Shown piece by piece: positions 54,421 to 64,000 of a DNA stretch of 64,000 bases. The notes beneath the pieces were generated by a model that was not told where the DNA came from, did no database searches, and was given only the letters and a program-made list of their open reading frames with translations. Source of the stretch: Rhinopithecus roxellana (Eukaryota > Chordata > Mammalia > Primates > Cercopithecidae); assembly GCF_007565055.1 (NCBI RefSeq), contig NC_044560.1:85565295-85629294 (forward strand), read 5' to 3'. Positions within the stretch are counted from its first letter, which is position 1. Every line of letters begins with the position of its first letter. The translations under genes and the position numbers were made by a program.

Positions 54421-54789
54421 CATTTCTTCTTCCTTCACCGCTTCTCTGGGCAGGGCCCCTGGTGTTTCTAGGCTCCTCCCTTGAACAGCACACTTCTAAA
54501 GGGTTTCTCTCTATTTGCAAAGGCCAGCATCTGCCACAGAGCACCTAGACGTGAAAGTTGATGGAGGGCACAGACATCCTGCCTGCCAGCCAACCCAACT
54601 TGCCTGGGTGGCCAAGAAGGGGACAGGTCAGCCTCGCACCTAACTCAGCTCCCTGGGGAAATCAAGGGCAGAAGGAGGGATGTGCTGGCCCAGGTGTCAC
54701 TGGATGAAGACCAGGTACACACCCCAGCAGCCTCCTGAAGGCGGGAAGTCCCCAGAGGACGCGGAGCATGGAGGGAGAGAGCAACATTG

Positions 54790-55030
54790 TTATGGTTTAA
54801 CCCTTAGATGGCACATACCATGTACCAGCACAGTTCTACATACTTTACCTATAGATTAACTCATTTATCCTCAAAAGACCCTATCTGCTCCCATTTGAGA
54901 GATGAGCAAACCAGGCCAAAGAGAGGTTAAGTCATTTTCCCAAGATCACACAGCAAATATGCAATACAGCTGGTGTTTGAGCCCAGACCATCTGTCTCCA
55001 GAGCTTGAGTCCTGACTCTCTGCATTACAT
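54790..55030 (-). mobile_element. MIR SINE, reverse
   Basis: AACTCATTTATCCTCAAAAG, GAGAGATGAGCAAACC, AAAGAGAGGTTAAGTC, CCAAGATCACACAGC and TTTGAGCCCAGACC give a near-complete reverse MIR. Confidence 0.92.
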
Positions 55031-55039
55031 TGTTTCCCA

Positions 55040-55815
55040 GCGCTACACCATCTAGCACAATCCAGGGAAGAAAAGGCTAGAGGAAGGAAGGGTAAAACTG
55101 AGACTGAAAGGGTAGGAAGGATTCAGAGAATTGAAGACAGAGAGAAAGGGCATTGTCTGGGAGAACAGCATGGAGCAAAGGGTAAAGGTATACCATAGGC
55201 AGGAAGGATGTTGGCTGGCTGTGGCAGAGGCCTTGGGGAAGGGAAAGGGTTAGTTTTGCTCTCCCTCTCAAAAAGAATTGTCTTCACAGGGACAGGACAA
55301 GGTGAAGTGGCAGAGTCCCACCTAATGCCTTGTCTGGAACAGAGACAGTGAATAAAATAAAATCCCCACCCCAAGGACCTCACAATCTTGTAGGCAAAAG
55401 CCATTGCAGCAGTCGCTGCCATGGGATGGGCTTAAGACGGTCCCTTCCCCAGGTATGGTCCCTGTGACTCTGAAATACAGCATCTCCCTTGCAAGGGAAG
55501 TTGGTAGCTGCTCAGCTGCATCCATAAAACAAGTCAGACTCCACTGGGAAAGCTTCTGGTGTTCCCATTAGTGCTAAAATGGCCCAGTGCTGCCTCCCTT
55601 CATACTGGCAATGAATTACTCCGAGACGGAGATGGAGGAGATGCCAAAGTCTCCCATCGTCTTCCCTAACCTTGGGACAAATTAAATCAAATTCTACTGC
55701 ACGGCCTGAAGGCATAAACTTCGTTAGCTGCACCAATATATTCTGCCAGGCAGGCAGGCTCCCAGGTACTAATTACTTTATTCAGCAAGTTAAACAAATG
55801 ATATGATATCTAAAT
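55040..55815. other. Repeat-poor stretch with candidate block
   Basis: No gene is supported. 55540-55800 is repeat-free and contains GGCAATGAATTACTCCGAG, AACTTCGTTAGCTGCACC and GTACTAATTACTTTATTC. A 24-codon frame at 55611-55685 lies in it but has no other support. Confidence 0.4.
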
Positions 55816-55824
55816 TTGAGGGAG

Positions 55825-56030
55825 AGGCACCCGAGAGTTATGGAGCACATACTATTGGGATCTGCCAGTGAACAAAGCAAAACAGAATTGGTAAACTAAC
55901 AGCTCAACGTATTTTATCTGCATAGCCTTCAAGATTCAGCTCAGGGCCTCTGTCCCCTCCTCCTCTAGGGAGCCATCCCTAATGACATCATCTCCCCGTA
56001 GACCTTTTGCTTTCAGAAGGCTGTATACCC
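55825..56030. mobile_element. Two opposed L2 fragments
   Basis: 55825-55910 is reversed L2 tail (GAGTTATGGAGCACATACTATTGGG...GAACAAAGCAAAACAG). 55925-56030 is forward L2 (CCTTCAAGATTCAGCTCAGG, TCTAGGGAGCCATCCCTAATG). Confidence 0.6.
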
Positions 56031-56034
56031 CAGT

Positions 56035-56285
56035 GGTTAGGAGCATGGTTTTGGTCATGCCTAGTAAAATTTGGGTTCTACCTCAGACTAATTGTGTGAC
56101 TTGGGCACGTTGCTTAATAGCCAAATTACTCTAAACTCCCATTTCCTCAACAGTAAAGTAGAGAAAAAATAGCTTCTATTTCCTAAGATTGTTGCAAGTG
56201 TTTCTTGAGATAATCCATGTAAAGCTATTAGCACATAGTAAAATCTCCATAGACAAGCAGTTTCTATTATGACTGTTATTATTAT
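56035..56285 (+). mobile_element. MIR SINE
   Basis: TTAGGAGCATGGTTTTGG, TTGTGTGACTTGGGCACG, CCATTTCCTCAACAG, AAGATTGTTGCAAGTG and TATTAGCACATAGTAAAATC form a full-length MIR, ending at an ATT repeat. Confidence 0.9.
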
Positions 56286-56289
56286 TATT

Positions 56290-56950
56290 ATTTATATTGT
56301 TAGTAACTATTGCAATATTGTTGGGATCTCCAGGGGATTCTCAACAAGTGGCAGCCCTCTTCTTGACTTAATCTGAAGAATTTTTTAAAATAAAACAAAT
56401 AGATGGAGATCAAAATATTGATATTATTACTGACAGAAGCAGAGTTGGAGGATGTAGCTTAGAGTAAGTGATGACAGTCAGGAGAATGAATTCCAGGTTT
56501 AAGTGCCTCATACACACAGAGAACAGGGCAGACTTCTTTGCAGGAGCCCTGCCCAGTCAAGACACACAGCACAGTAGAGCCCTCATGGTCTCATCCAGGT
56601 CAGATCACTCCCAAGGAAGACAAGGTACCACAGAGACATGACTTATTCTTCTTAAATTTGCCAATCAGATAATAAGTCATTCTATCTCCCCAGGGTAGCA
56701 AAAACAAATGGGGTAGAAAAGGACTCAGAGTTACACTAATTAAGCCACCTTCACCAAAGAAACATTGAGAGTAGGGGGAAAGCCTCTCCCACTAACACAG
56801 GAGACAATGGAATGTGGTGGAATCCAACAGGATGGATTTGAATCTATTCTCCCCCCATTTACTGTATGTGATTTGGGGGAAGAAAATCTCTTTGATTATG
56901 GGCCCAGTAAAATCTTGCTCAAACAGCACACAAACCATTCAAAAGAAATC
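56290..56950. other. Unassigned non-coding stretch
   Basis: No gene or confident repeat is recognised. Confidence 0.4.
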
Positions 56951-56953
56951 ACT

Positions 56954-57102
56954 GGCCGGGCATGGTGGCTCATGCCTGTAATCTCAGCACTTTGGTAGCT
57001 AAAGTGGGAGGATCACTTCAGGCCAGGAGGTCAAGGATCCAGTGAATCATGATCGTACCACAGCACACCAGCATAGGTGACAAAGCGAGGCTCTGTCTCT
57101 GA
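56954..57102 (+). mobile_element. Monomer-sized Alu, internally deleted
   Basis: It begins GGCCGGGCATGGTGGCTC and jumps to AATCATGATCGTACCACAG...CGAGGCTCTGTCTCTG. Left-arm start and right-arm end are joined in about 150 bases, so this is either an old monomer or a deleted dimer. Its tail seeds the next microsatellite. Confidence 0.8.
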
Positions 57103-57143
57103 AAAAAAAAGAAAGAAAGAAAGATAAGAAAGAGAGAGAATGA

Positions 57144-57219
<76 letters not shown>

Positions 57220-57352
57220 AGGAAGAAAGGAAGGAAGGAAAGAGGGAGGGAGGAGGGAGGGAGGGAGGGAGGGAAGGAAGGAAGGAAGGAAGGAAGGAAG
57301 GAAGGAAGGAAGGAAGGAAGGAAGGAAGGAAGGAAGGAAGGAAGGAAGGAAA
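57103..57352 (+). repeat. (GAAA)n and (GGAA)n purine array
   Basis: The tract is nearly pure purine. (GAAA)n is uninterrupted at 57142-57220 (about 20 units), then a mixed GGAAGAAAGG/GAGGGAGGG segment, then (GGAA)n uninterrupted at about 57272-57351 (20 units). It grew from an Alu A tail. Minus-strand frames read FLPS or FLSF repeats and are not genes. Confidence 0.97.
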
Positions 57353-57459
57353 AAAGAAGAGAGGTCATCTACACTTCCCTGATCCTTGATCCTCTGTTCT
57401 TTGTTCCCCACATCCAGATATGTCATGGCTCCTGAACTTTGGCTTTCTGGTCTTCCTCC

Positions 57460-57625
57460 CCTCATCTTCCCGGTGCTGACCCTGCCGCCCTCTTCTACGG
57501 CTTCTAGGGCCTAGACAAAGCCGCACTGACCCAAGCAGTCCACCACCGGCTCCCTCGGCTCAGGACCTCTCCGCGCAGGGGCAGGGGGTGGAAAGCGTGC
57601 GAGTGCGCCTGGAGCTGGGGAAGCA
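57460..57625. promoter_or_regulatory. CpG cluster, candidate promoter (unproven)
   Basis: Eleven CpG occur within about 160 bases (CCCGG, GCCGCC, TACGG, TCCGCGCAGG, GCGTGCGAGTGCGCC), far denser than the surroundings, outside any Alu, and GC-rich. It may mark a promoter of an unannotated transcript or simply an unmethylated or decayed element. No TATA box or clear first exon is visible. Confidence 0.35.
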
Positions 57626-57659
57626 GCAGGAAGGAGGGGTGTGTGCCAGTGCCATAGAC

Positions 57660-57780
57660 TTGACCAGGGCCTTCCACATGCCTTTGCTCCTCTCACGGTC
57701 ACGTAACCTTTTGAGGTGAGTACTGTCATCCCACTTTCCAGAAGAGATGCCTAAGGCTCAGGTCATACAGTCCCCACCTG
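57660..57780 (-). mobile_element. MIR SINE, reverse, weak
   Basis: TTTTGAGGTGAGTACTGTCATCCC, ACTTTCCAGAAGAGATGCC and AAGGCTCAGGTCATACAG follow the reverse MIR order. Confidence 0.45.
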
Positions 57781-57984
57781 ACCCCCTTCCTGGTTGACGG
57801 TGACATTCATTCTAGTAGCTGGCTCCGCCCCCTGGCTACAGTTGTTTGGATTGTAGAGAGCACATGACTCAAGATGAGCCAATCAGGGTTCTCCTCCCAC
57901 TAACATATGCAATTCGTAATCAGCCGCACTGGGGAAGTTGGAGACTGGGCTATCATCTGATGACAGATAAAAACAAGTGAGAGG

Positions 57985-58300
57985 GCCGCACGCGGTGGCT
58001 CACACCTGTAATCCTAACACCTTGGGAGCCCAAGGTGGGTGAATTGCTTGAGGCCAGGAGTTCAAGACAAGCCTGAGCAACGTGGCAAAACCCCATCTCT
58101 ACTAAAAATACAAAAATTAGCCGAGCGTGGTGGTGCACACCTGTAATCCCAGCTACTGGGGAACTTGAGACACAAGAATCACTTCAGCCTACATGGCAGA
58201 GAGTGCAGTGAGCCGATATCACACCACTGCACTCCAACCTAGGCGACAGAGTGAGACCCTGTCTCAAAAAAACAAATAAATAAAAATTTTTGAAAAAATA
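57985..58300 (+). mobile_element. Alu SINE (AluJ-like)
   Basis: GGCCGCACGCGGTGGCTC to GAGACCCTGTCTC, then an AAACAAATAAATAAA tail. It has many changes in both arms. Confidence 0.93.
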
Positions 58301-58494
58301 AAATAAACAAGTAAACTAACAAAAACAAGAGAGAGAAAGAAAGAAGATTAAGCACAGGCCCAGAGAAACCCAAACATGAAAGACTGTCTGGCTCCAGGGA
58401 GAGTGAGACTGAGATAGGGTGACTGCTCTGATTCTTCGTGGCCTCCCAGTCCCTTGTGAGAGCTACTGCTTTCCTGTGATGGCCTCTGCCTCCC

Positions 58495-58497
<3 letters not shown>

Positions 58498-58535
<38 letters not shown>
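58498..58535 (+). repeat. A38 homopolymer
   Basis: Thirty-eight uninterrupted A follow CCTCCCTGT and precede TCTTTATTTTTG, with no SINE body on its left side. The last few A belong to the target-site duplication of the next Alu. Confidence 0.95.
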
Positions 58536-58539
<4 letters not shown>

Positions 58540-58550
58540 TATTTTTGTTT

Positions 58551-58858
58551 TACTTATTTATTTATTTTTTGAGACAGAGTCTTGCTCTGTCACCCAGGCT
58601 GGAGTGCCGTGGCACAATCTCAGCTCACTGCAACCTCCGCCTCCCAGATTCAAGCAATTCTCCTGCCTCAGCCTCCTGAGTAGCTGAGATTACAGGCGCA
58701 CGCTACCACGCCCAGCTAATTTTTGTATTTTTTTTTTTTTAGTAGGGACGAGGTTTTACCATGTTGGTCAGGCTGATCTCAAACCCCCGACCTCATGATC
58801 CACCCACCTTGGCCTCCCAAAGTGCTGGGATTACAGGCATGAGCCACCATGCCTGCCC
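58551..58858 (-). mobile_element. Alu SINE, reverse
   Basis: TTTATTTATTTTTTGAGACAGAGTC to GAGCCACCATGCCTGCCC. Approximate target-site duplications (AAAATCTTTATTTTTGTTT and AAAATTCTCTATTTTTGTTT) flank it. A T12 run lies between the arms. Confidence 0.95.
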
Positions 58859-58879
58859 AAAATTCTCTATTTTTGTTTA

Positions 58880-59590
58880 AGCCAACTTGGTCTATCATAC
58901 TTGCAAATAAAAGAATCTTAATTAAAATACTCAGAATGGTTGAGTCTTAACCAAGCTGTCAAGCCTAGAGCACAAACCAATCTCCTCTAACTTCAAACTC
59001 CACCCTCTTGGCTGGCTATGGGGAAAGTGGGGATCTAAAGGGACCTATGGCTCCTTCCTATCCCCTTCCTAGGAGGGAGGAGCGGAGTCCTAAAAGCAGA
59101 GACTGTGATGAGATGTGCAGACGCAACACCTGCCCTCTGTGTCCTAGACCCATTTGAATCTGAAATCCCAAACCAGAGCCAAGTTTCATTCCATGAATCC
59201 CTATTTCAGCTGCTCTCAGACTGCCAGCCCCACTCCACAAGGGAACAGTGATTCCCAGCTTCCCTGTGGAATTGTCTTCTAACTAGTTTTGTTTGGATTG
59301 GGTTTACCAGTAGAGACATGATTCTAAAATTTTCATTGACCTGCCTGGAACAACCCAGCATTCACACACACCCACACTCCCAGATCTGAAGACCTTCTTC
59401 ATCTACCATAAAACAGAACATCACCTTTTCCTTGGCTGAATGCAGCATCCAACACACTGGAGGTCCAGCTGATAGCAGGGAGGCAACCTTGTTCCCAGGT
59501 TGTCCATCAAAGTGTGGGTGTAGGAGGTCCTCAAAGCTGTTAGTGGAATCAGAGGCTACAGGAGAATTCTGCCCCTGGTCAGGAGATCTG
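58880..59590. other. Unassigned non-coding stretch
   Basis: No gene or repeat is recognised. Confidence 0.4.
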
Positions 59591-59594
59591 GATT

Positions 59595-60345
59595 TCCTGA
59601 GCAGGCCCTAATAAATGTATCTCAATAAATGTTTGATCAATAAATTAATCCCAAGAGTCCCTCAGTCCCTCACCCCCACAACCAGCCTCCATTCATCCTA
59701 TTTAACCTGCTCTACCTAAATGTCCCTCAGATCCAGTTTTGCCTCCATCAGAACTGCCCCTGCTCTTGGTCACATTCTTATTCCCTCTTCCAGAGGCTGG
59801 CAAAAAGTAAATCTCTGGGCTCCCATCAACACTCTGTCTCTGTCCCAATCAGTTTCCATACCAGCAGCTGCCCAGAGGTCTTCCTAGAGCAGCCCCATTA
59901 CTCCCCAGGTTAATGCCTGTAAGAGAGCTAGCTAAAGTCCTGAGACCTGGTCTCTGGCCTATGTCTCTAACTTCATCTCTAACCTTACTCTTTGCACGGG
60001 AGGGGAACTGTGCTGTGGACTTCACGATGCTCTTTCAAGACTTCATGCCTTTGCACATGCAGTCTCCTTTGCCTGGAGTGCCTTTCTCTTCTCTACCACT
60101 GTTTCCAGTCTAACCTCTACCTCCTACTTAGCCTTTCTGACTCTCCTCTGGTGCACGTCCTCTGAGAAGCTTAAGTGGGCTCTGCCCCACTGCTCCCACC
60201 ATGTGTTCTCCAGGGCCCCCATTTATCTTACTTAGTCCTCTCTCCTGCACACTGCTCACCTCATAAGGTAACTGATGGTTTACTTTTCTATATCCACCAT
60301 CCAGCCGTGAACACTTTGAGGTTAAGGATGCATCTTATTCATCAT
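59595..60345 (+). mobile_element. Long L2 3' region
   Basis: An L2 terminal piece (CTCAATAAATGTTTGATC) is followed by a longer forward L2: CTGCCCAGAGGTCTTCC, TTCATGCCTTTGCACATGC, TTTGCCTGGAGTGCC, TTCCAGTCTAACCTCTACC, TTTGAGGTTAAGGATGC and TCTTATTCATCATGG. About 650 bases of one L2, including its 3' UTR. Confidence 0.75.
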
Positions 60346-60828
60346 GGATATCAGAAAGAAACAATGATTGCCCTTCAGAATAAGAACTGACTGTAGTTGC
60401 TTGTACATGCTAGGGGAATAGGAAAATTTCTATCAGAGGAGATGGCTGTTTATTTAGGAAAATATGGTGCAGCGCCTCTTTGGGATGAAATGTGATGCTC
60501 TCCCAAGCATAATCTAGAAAGAGCAGTCATACGAAGGAGGGACCACACTGCATAGTAAGATGAAGAAAGGTTTCCAAAAAAAAAAAAAAAAAGGAAAAAA
60601 TGAGAAATATTTCCATTCTTCTGGACAGCCCCGGTGGGAAGGTATCATTTCTTGAGAAAACAAAGGGACGTGAGGAGTATGTGAGAAGCTGCATAGGGAG
60701 GGTGGACCCAGCAAGAAGGCTTAGGGTCTAAAGAGGAAAAGTGTTTGGTGGGACATCTCTGGGACAGTGTGGGCTGAGGAACCTGAAGAAACAGATGTCA
60801 AAAATCCAGGTTTAAAGTGTTTCCTGCT

Positions 60829-60901
60829 ATTTTATGCTGTGCTATTCTATGTGCTATTCCTGTGCTATTCTATGCTGTCACACACACACACACACACACA
60901 G

Positions 60902-60930
<29 letters not shown>
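60829..60930 (+). repeat. TGTGCTATTC mini-repeat and (CA)n
   Basis: 60829-60878 holds four imperfect copies of TGTGCTATTC. (CA)n follows at 60879-60930 with one AGAC interruption at 60900-60901. Both strands give only low-complexity frames. Confidence 0.9.
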
Positions 60931-60932
<2 letters not shown>

Positions 60933-60934
60933 CC

Positions 60935-61730
60935 TGCCCCTCTCCCCACAGCACCCCAAACCTTCAGGCAAAGGCTAGCGATCGACATTGCTGTGGCAAT
61001 GCTCAAGAGGAATAAAGGCAAAGAAACCTCGTCTTGCAGGGACAATGCGCAGAGGGACAGCAGAGGAGTGGAGCTGGCAAGCAGATGACTCAGAAGTCGA
61101 GAAAGCAAATCAGAAGGAAAGGTAAGCATAAGAACAAAAACCATCCCAGGAATTTGCTGAAACCTTGGGGAAGGCATTAAAACCACTGGGAAGGAGTGGG
61201 CTCAAGTCATTTACTTTAAATATTAAAGTACGGGTTTACTGCTCAATGCGTGCTCAAATGAATTGAAATTCTGATCACTTTGGGGACCTCTGAGACTGGC
61301 CTGCACACATTTCGGGGAGCGCTCTTCCACAATACACAGGAAAGAAGAGGAATGTCAAAAATGTTTGGCAATCTCATGGTTGTAATAGAGGGTGTAAGAG
61401 GTTGGAGGTTTTTGAGAACACTGAGCACTGACAAGGTTTCCTTAGAGAGGCTGGGGAGAACAGCAGAGGAAACAAAATCTTTACATGCCAGAGCAAGAGG
61501 GAACCTTCGGGAACACCTGTTGTTCGGACGGCAAACTTCTACCTCAGTGCCAACGCTGATCAACTGCTAGTGGCTGCTTGGAGCACTGCCTTAGGAAGAA
61601 TTCTAAGGTTCTGTCCAGATTCAGCAAGAAAGAATTCAATGATCAATTAATAATGTCTGCCATGGGTGTAGGAACAGGAATGATATAGCCTGTGTACCGT
61701 ATAGTTGCCCTCTCTTATCTAGCCAAATTT
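60935..61730. other. Unassigned non-coding stretch
   Basis: No gene is supported. Opposed frames of about 100 codons at 61243-61570 show no domain and fit neither exon nor repeat. Confidence 0.4.
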
Positions 61731-61734
61731 CTCT

Positions 61735-61830
61735 TTATATAGATGGAAAAAAAAAAAAGAAGCAACTTACGTAAGTCACGTGGTTAGTGGCTACAGTCAA
61801 ATCTAATATCAAATTCTGTGCTCCCTCACA
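61735..61830 (-). mobile_element. MIR SINE, reverse, weak
   Basis: ATATAGATGG-A12-GAAGCAACTTACG, TAAGTCACGTGGTTAGTGG and AAATTCTGTGCTCCC follow the reverse MIR core. Confidence 0.45.
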
Positions 61831-62174
61831 CAAAACACAAGGTGGGGAAGTAAGATGGTTAATATCCTGGCTAGCTGTCTGGTGAAATTAAGCAAGGCAC
61901 AAGGACGAACCATGCCAGATGAAGGCCTAAGGAAAACTGTATTGGGTTTACATCAGGAGCAGGTTTTGGCCAGAAAATCTCTTTGTTCACTTTAAGAACA
62001 CACAGCTTCCAGGTACATCAGAAGTCCTGCAGAATGGGTTAACATACCAGTGTGACCAGGGCCCAAGCTCAAGGTGGGAGGGATAGAACTTTTCATGATA
62101 GGAAAGGAAGAAGACATTGACCCAGGCAGTCCTGGCTGGTGTCTTCTTCTGTTGTTTCTCTGGCTAGTGTCTTT

Positions 62175-62640
62175 ATATTCTTATGCATCCATTGAACAAA
62201 TATCATGTAAGCACCTTAAGGTAAATTAGTGAACCAGGAGCTGGGGCTAGAGTTCTTGAGGCATTTGCAACAAAGAGAGGGAGGAGACAGGCATGAAACT
62301 GCTAATTATGCAATTAGTTATATAATTATAAATGGAGATAAATGCCATGAAGGGGTACAGGGAGCTCCGACAGCCAGCAACCCTGGGGATCTGATGTAAT
62401 CTGGAGAAGGAGAGAAAGCGTTCCTGAGGAAGTGACATTTAAACTGAGACTCAAAGGATTTAAACAGGAGGTAATGATGGATTGAGGGTAGAGGGGGAGG
62501 CAGGAGAGGAAGAAAGACAGGAAGACAGAGTACAGAGGAAAGGAGCTGTTAAAGCCTTATGGAGGAAAGAAACATGACATATTTGAGGAACTGAAAGACC
62601 AAAAGGCCAGAAGGGCTGGAACACAAAATAGACATGTTTT
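62175..62640 (-). mobile_element. L2 3' region, reverse
   Basis: CCATTGAACAAATATCATG, AACCAGGAGCTGGGGC, AATGGAGATAAATGCCATG, GAGGAAGTGACATTTAAACTG and ATTTGAGGAACTGAAAGACC read as one reversed L2. Confidence 0.8.
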
Positions 62641-62959
62641 TCAGGTTGTTGTCAGGGGCCATGAAGTTAGGAACCAACAAGGGATAAATCCATGACAGTA
62701 ACCCCACCCCTCCCCACACATGTAGCCTATGTGGAACCAAGGCATGAGTTTTTAGAAGGCATCCCCTCTGGATTGACAGCCCGCCTGAACAGCCGGGCAA
62801 ATGGAGCCCCAACTTAGCCCGTCAGCCAGGCACATTTGTGCAGTGTATAGCCTGCACAGCTGTACATGTCAGTCCTGTCCTCACCTCCCTCATTCCAGCC
62901 CCCAGCAAGTAAGTTAGACTAGTACCCATAGAAATCAACTGGACATCCCGTTAAAATAA

Positions 62960-63065
62960 GATTCCAATTTGGTAGCCCAGGGTGACGCCTGAGATTTTTC
63001 ATTTCTAATGCACTCCCTAGTGCTTGCTGCTGCTCCTCTGTGGACCACACTGAATGGCAAAGAAC
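62960..63065 (-). mobile_element. MER5A hAT element, reverse
   Basis: TTTTTCATTTCTAATGCACTCCC, TAGTGCTTGCTGCTGC and TGTGGACCACACTGAATGG match the reverse MER5A start. Confidence 0.6.
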
Positions 63066-63234
63066 TCGCAGACAAGCTGCGAAGGGCTTAAGCATCAACA
63101 TCCTAAGGCAAACTGAAAGGAGAAAAAGTCCATGGAAAATGATGTTTGATTAAATGTAATTCTTTTGGATCATTTCCAACTGTGTGCCATGGCTTGCCAT
63201 GCTGGAGACTGATAAACATGTTACAGCCCTTGTC

Positions 63235-63680
63235 AACAAGGAGATGGCACTCAGAACCTGGTGTGAGAGATGAGCAGAAGCACACACCCAGGGCAGTAAT
63301 TACTCCCATAGAGAGAAAAGCAAAGAGCCCTGCATCCCAGAAGGAATGACTAGTGCTAACTAGGAAAATCAGGGAGGACTCCTTGGGAGAGGTGATATTT
63401 GTGGGATGAACAGGACATAGACATGAGGAATATGGAAAAGGTAAGCAAAAGAATTGGGATATACCTCAACCAATCGACCAAGCAATATATACATACATCA
63501 ACTTTTTAATAAAAAGAAATAAACTATGAAGGAGCATGAAGATCCCAAGGCATGTGGACCTTAAGGAGGGTTTGTGGGAGGCAGTGCTAGAAAACTCATT
63601 TAACATCAGATTATCCTGGATTTTAAATGCCAGGTTAAGAGAAGAGAAACTTAGGAAATCTGTATGTTTTACCAGAAAAG
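63235..63680 (-). mobile_element. L2 fragment, reverse
   Basis: GGGAGGACTCCTTGGGAGAGG, TGATATTTGTGGGATGAAC, AAGGCATGTGGACC and TATCCTGGATTTTAAATGCC follow reversed L2 text. Confidence 0.55.
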
Positions 63681-63684
63681 AAAA

Positions 63685-64000
63685 AGCAAAGCCCTATTAG
63701 GCAGAGTCTGGACCAACTGCCCAAGCTCCAGTTCTGTGAGGTCTCCGTCGGCAGCGCCCAGGACTGATGAGGACCTGGCAGGATCGATACACAACAGCTT
63801 TCAGGTGTCTAGGCTTGTGTTGTCAACACAAGAAGGTCGAGGATAACAATACCTGAGGGCAAACATCAAACCCTACCTGCTGGGGCAGCAGGCTTGGGGG
63901 GAGCAGCTGGAGAGAAAAGGTTTTTAGAAACAGAAAAGGAGGCCTCTGAAAAGGACTCAAAGGAGATATAGAAGATAAAATCCAAGTTCCTTAAAAAGAA
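63685..64000. other. Unassigned right edge
   Basis: No gene or clear repeat is seen. The end is purine-rich. Confidence 0.4.

Noticed and set aside
55611..55685. 24-codon ATG-to-stop frame (starts MNYSETEMEE)
   Set aside because: Too short to support without conservation data. Kept only as part of a candidate regulatory block.
57018..57465. FLPS/FLSF repeat frames of 116-144 codons
   Set aside because: They are the complement of the GAAA/GGAA array, not a repeat protein.
57840..57900. CCAAT-box-like word AGCCAATCAGGG as a promoter
   Set aside because: Common in old LTR or L1 relics; no start site or TATA element accompanies it.

Overview
The window is primate genomic DNA, almost certainly from an Old World monkey (macaque, baboon or vervet type). 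The best evidence is one young Alu at 44276-44571. It combines GGCTGAGACGGGC, a six-A run before TACAAAAAACTAGCC, GGGCGAGGTGGCGG and GAGATCCGGCCACTG, the combination I know from cercopithecid AluY (AluYR-type) elements and not from human AluY. A 2.7 kb L1 with an almost undamaged ORF2 tail at 21463-24179 is also young. No part of the sequence looks prokaryotic, plasmid-like or viral apart from fossil retroelements.

I find no host protein-coding exon, tRNA, rRNA, snRNA or CRISPR array. Long open frames come from L1 ORF2, from L2, ERVL and Tigger relics, from Alu, or from microsatellites read as poly-Lys, poly-Glu, poly-Leu, poly-Phe or FLPS repeats. The window is best read as intergenic or deep intronic DNA. 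It is unusually rich in L2 and MIR fragments, with MaLR and ERVL LTRs, hAT and Tigger DNA-transposon relics, Alus and two L1 insertions.

Layout. 1-5.2 kb: a MER5A split by an Alu with a 26-unit GAA tract, an L1M 3' end, a Tigger transposase relic broken by a pure A60 run, a MER3, a truncated MST LTR and an MLT1-like LTR. 5.2-11 kb: mostly unassigned DNA, then an ERVL LTR joined to an antisense dUTPase-like pol remnant. 11-21 kb: a nested LTR/L1M/Alu cluster, L2 and MIR pieces, a GAAT tract, and a local duplication spanning an LTR junction. 21-24.5 kb: a young L1 inserted in an L2, with target-site duplications. 24.5-36 kb: L2, MLT1, MER20, MIR and three Alus. 36-43.4 kb: an Alu, a long L2 reverse-transcriptase relic and three MaLR solo LTRs. 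43.4-50 kb: an MLT1 split by the diagnostic AluY, then an L2 split by an Alu and a second L1. 50-57 kb: L2, MIR and L3 fragments with several repeat-free stretches. 57-64 kb: a GAAA/GGAA array, a CpG cluster, an inverted Alu pair, a long L2, a CA repeat and more L2.

No set of genes works together here. Functional candidates are repeat-free stretches that may be conserved regulatory DNA (28.55-28.83, 38.64-38.83, 45.24-45.60, 52.22-52.53 and 55.54-55.80 kb) and the CpG cluster at 57.46-57.62 kb. Repeat-family names rest on remembered consensus sequences, not on a search, so subfamily labels are approximate. I found no convincing new biological system. The most useful leads are the unstable tandem repeats, the A60 insertion, the local duplication, the L1 pair and the candidate regulatory blocks.
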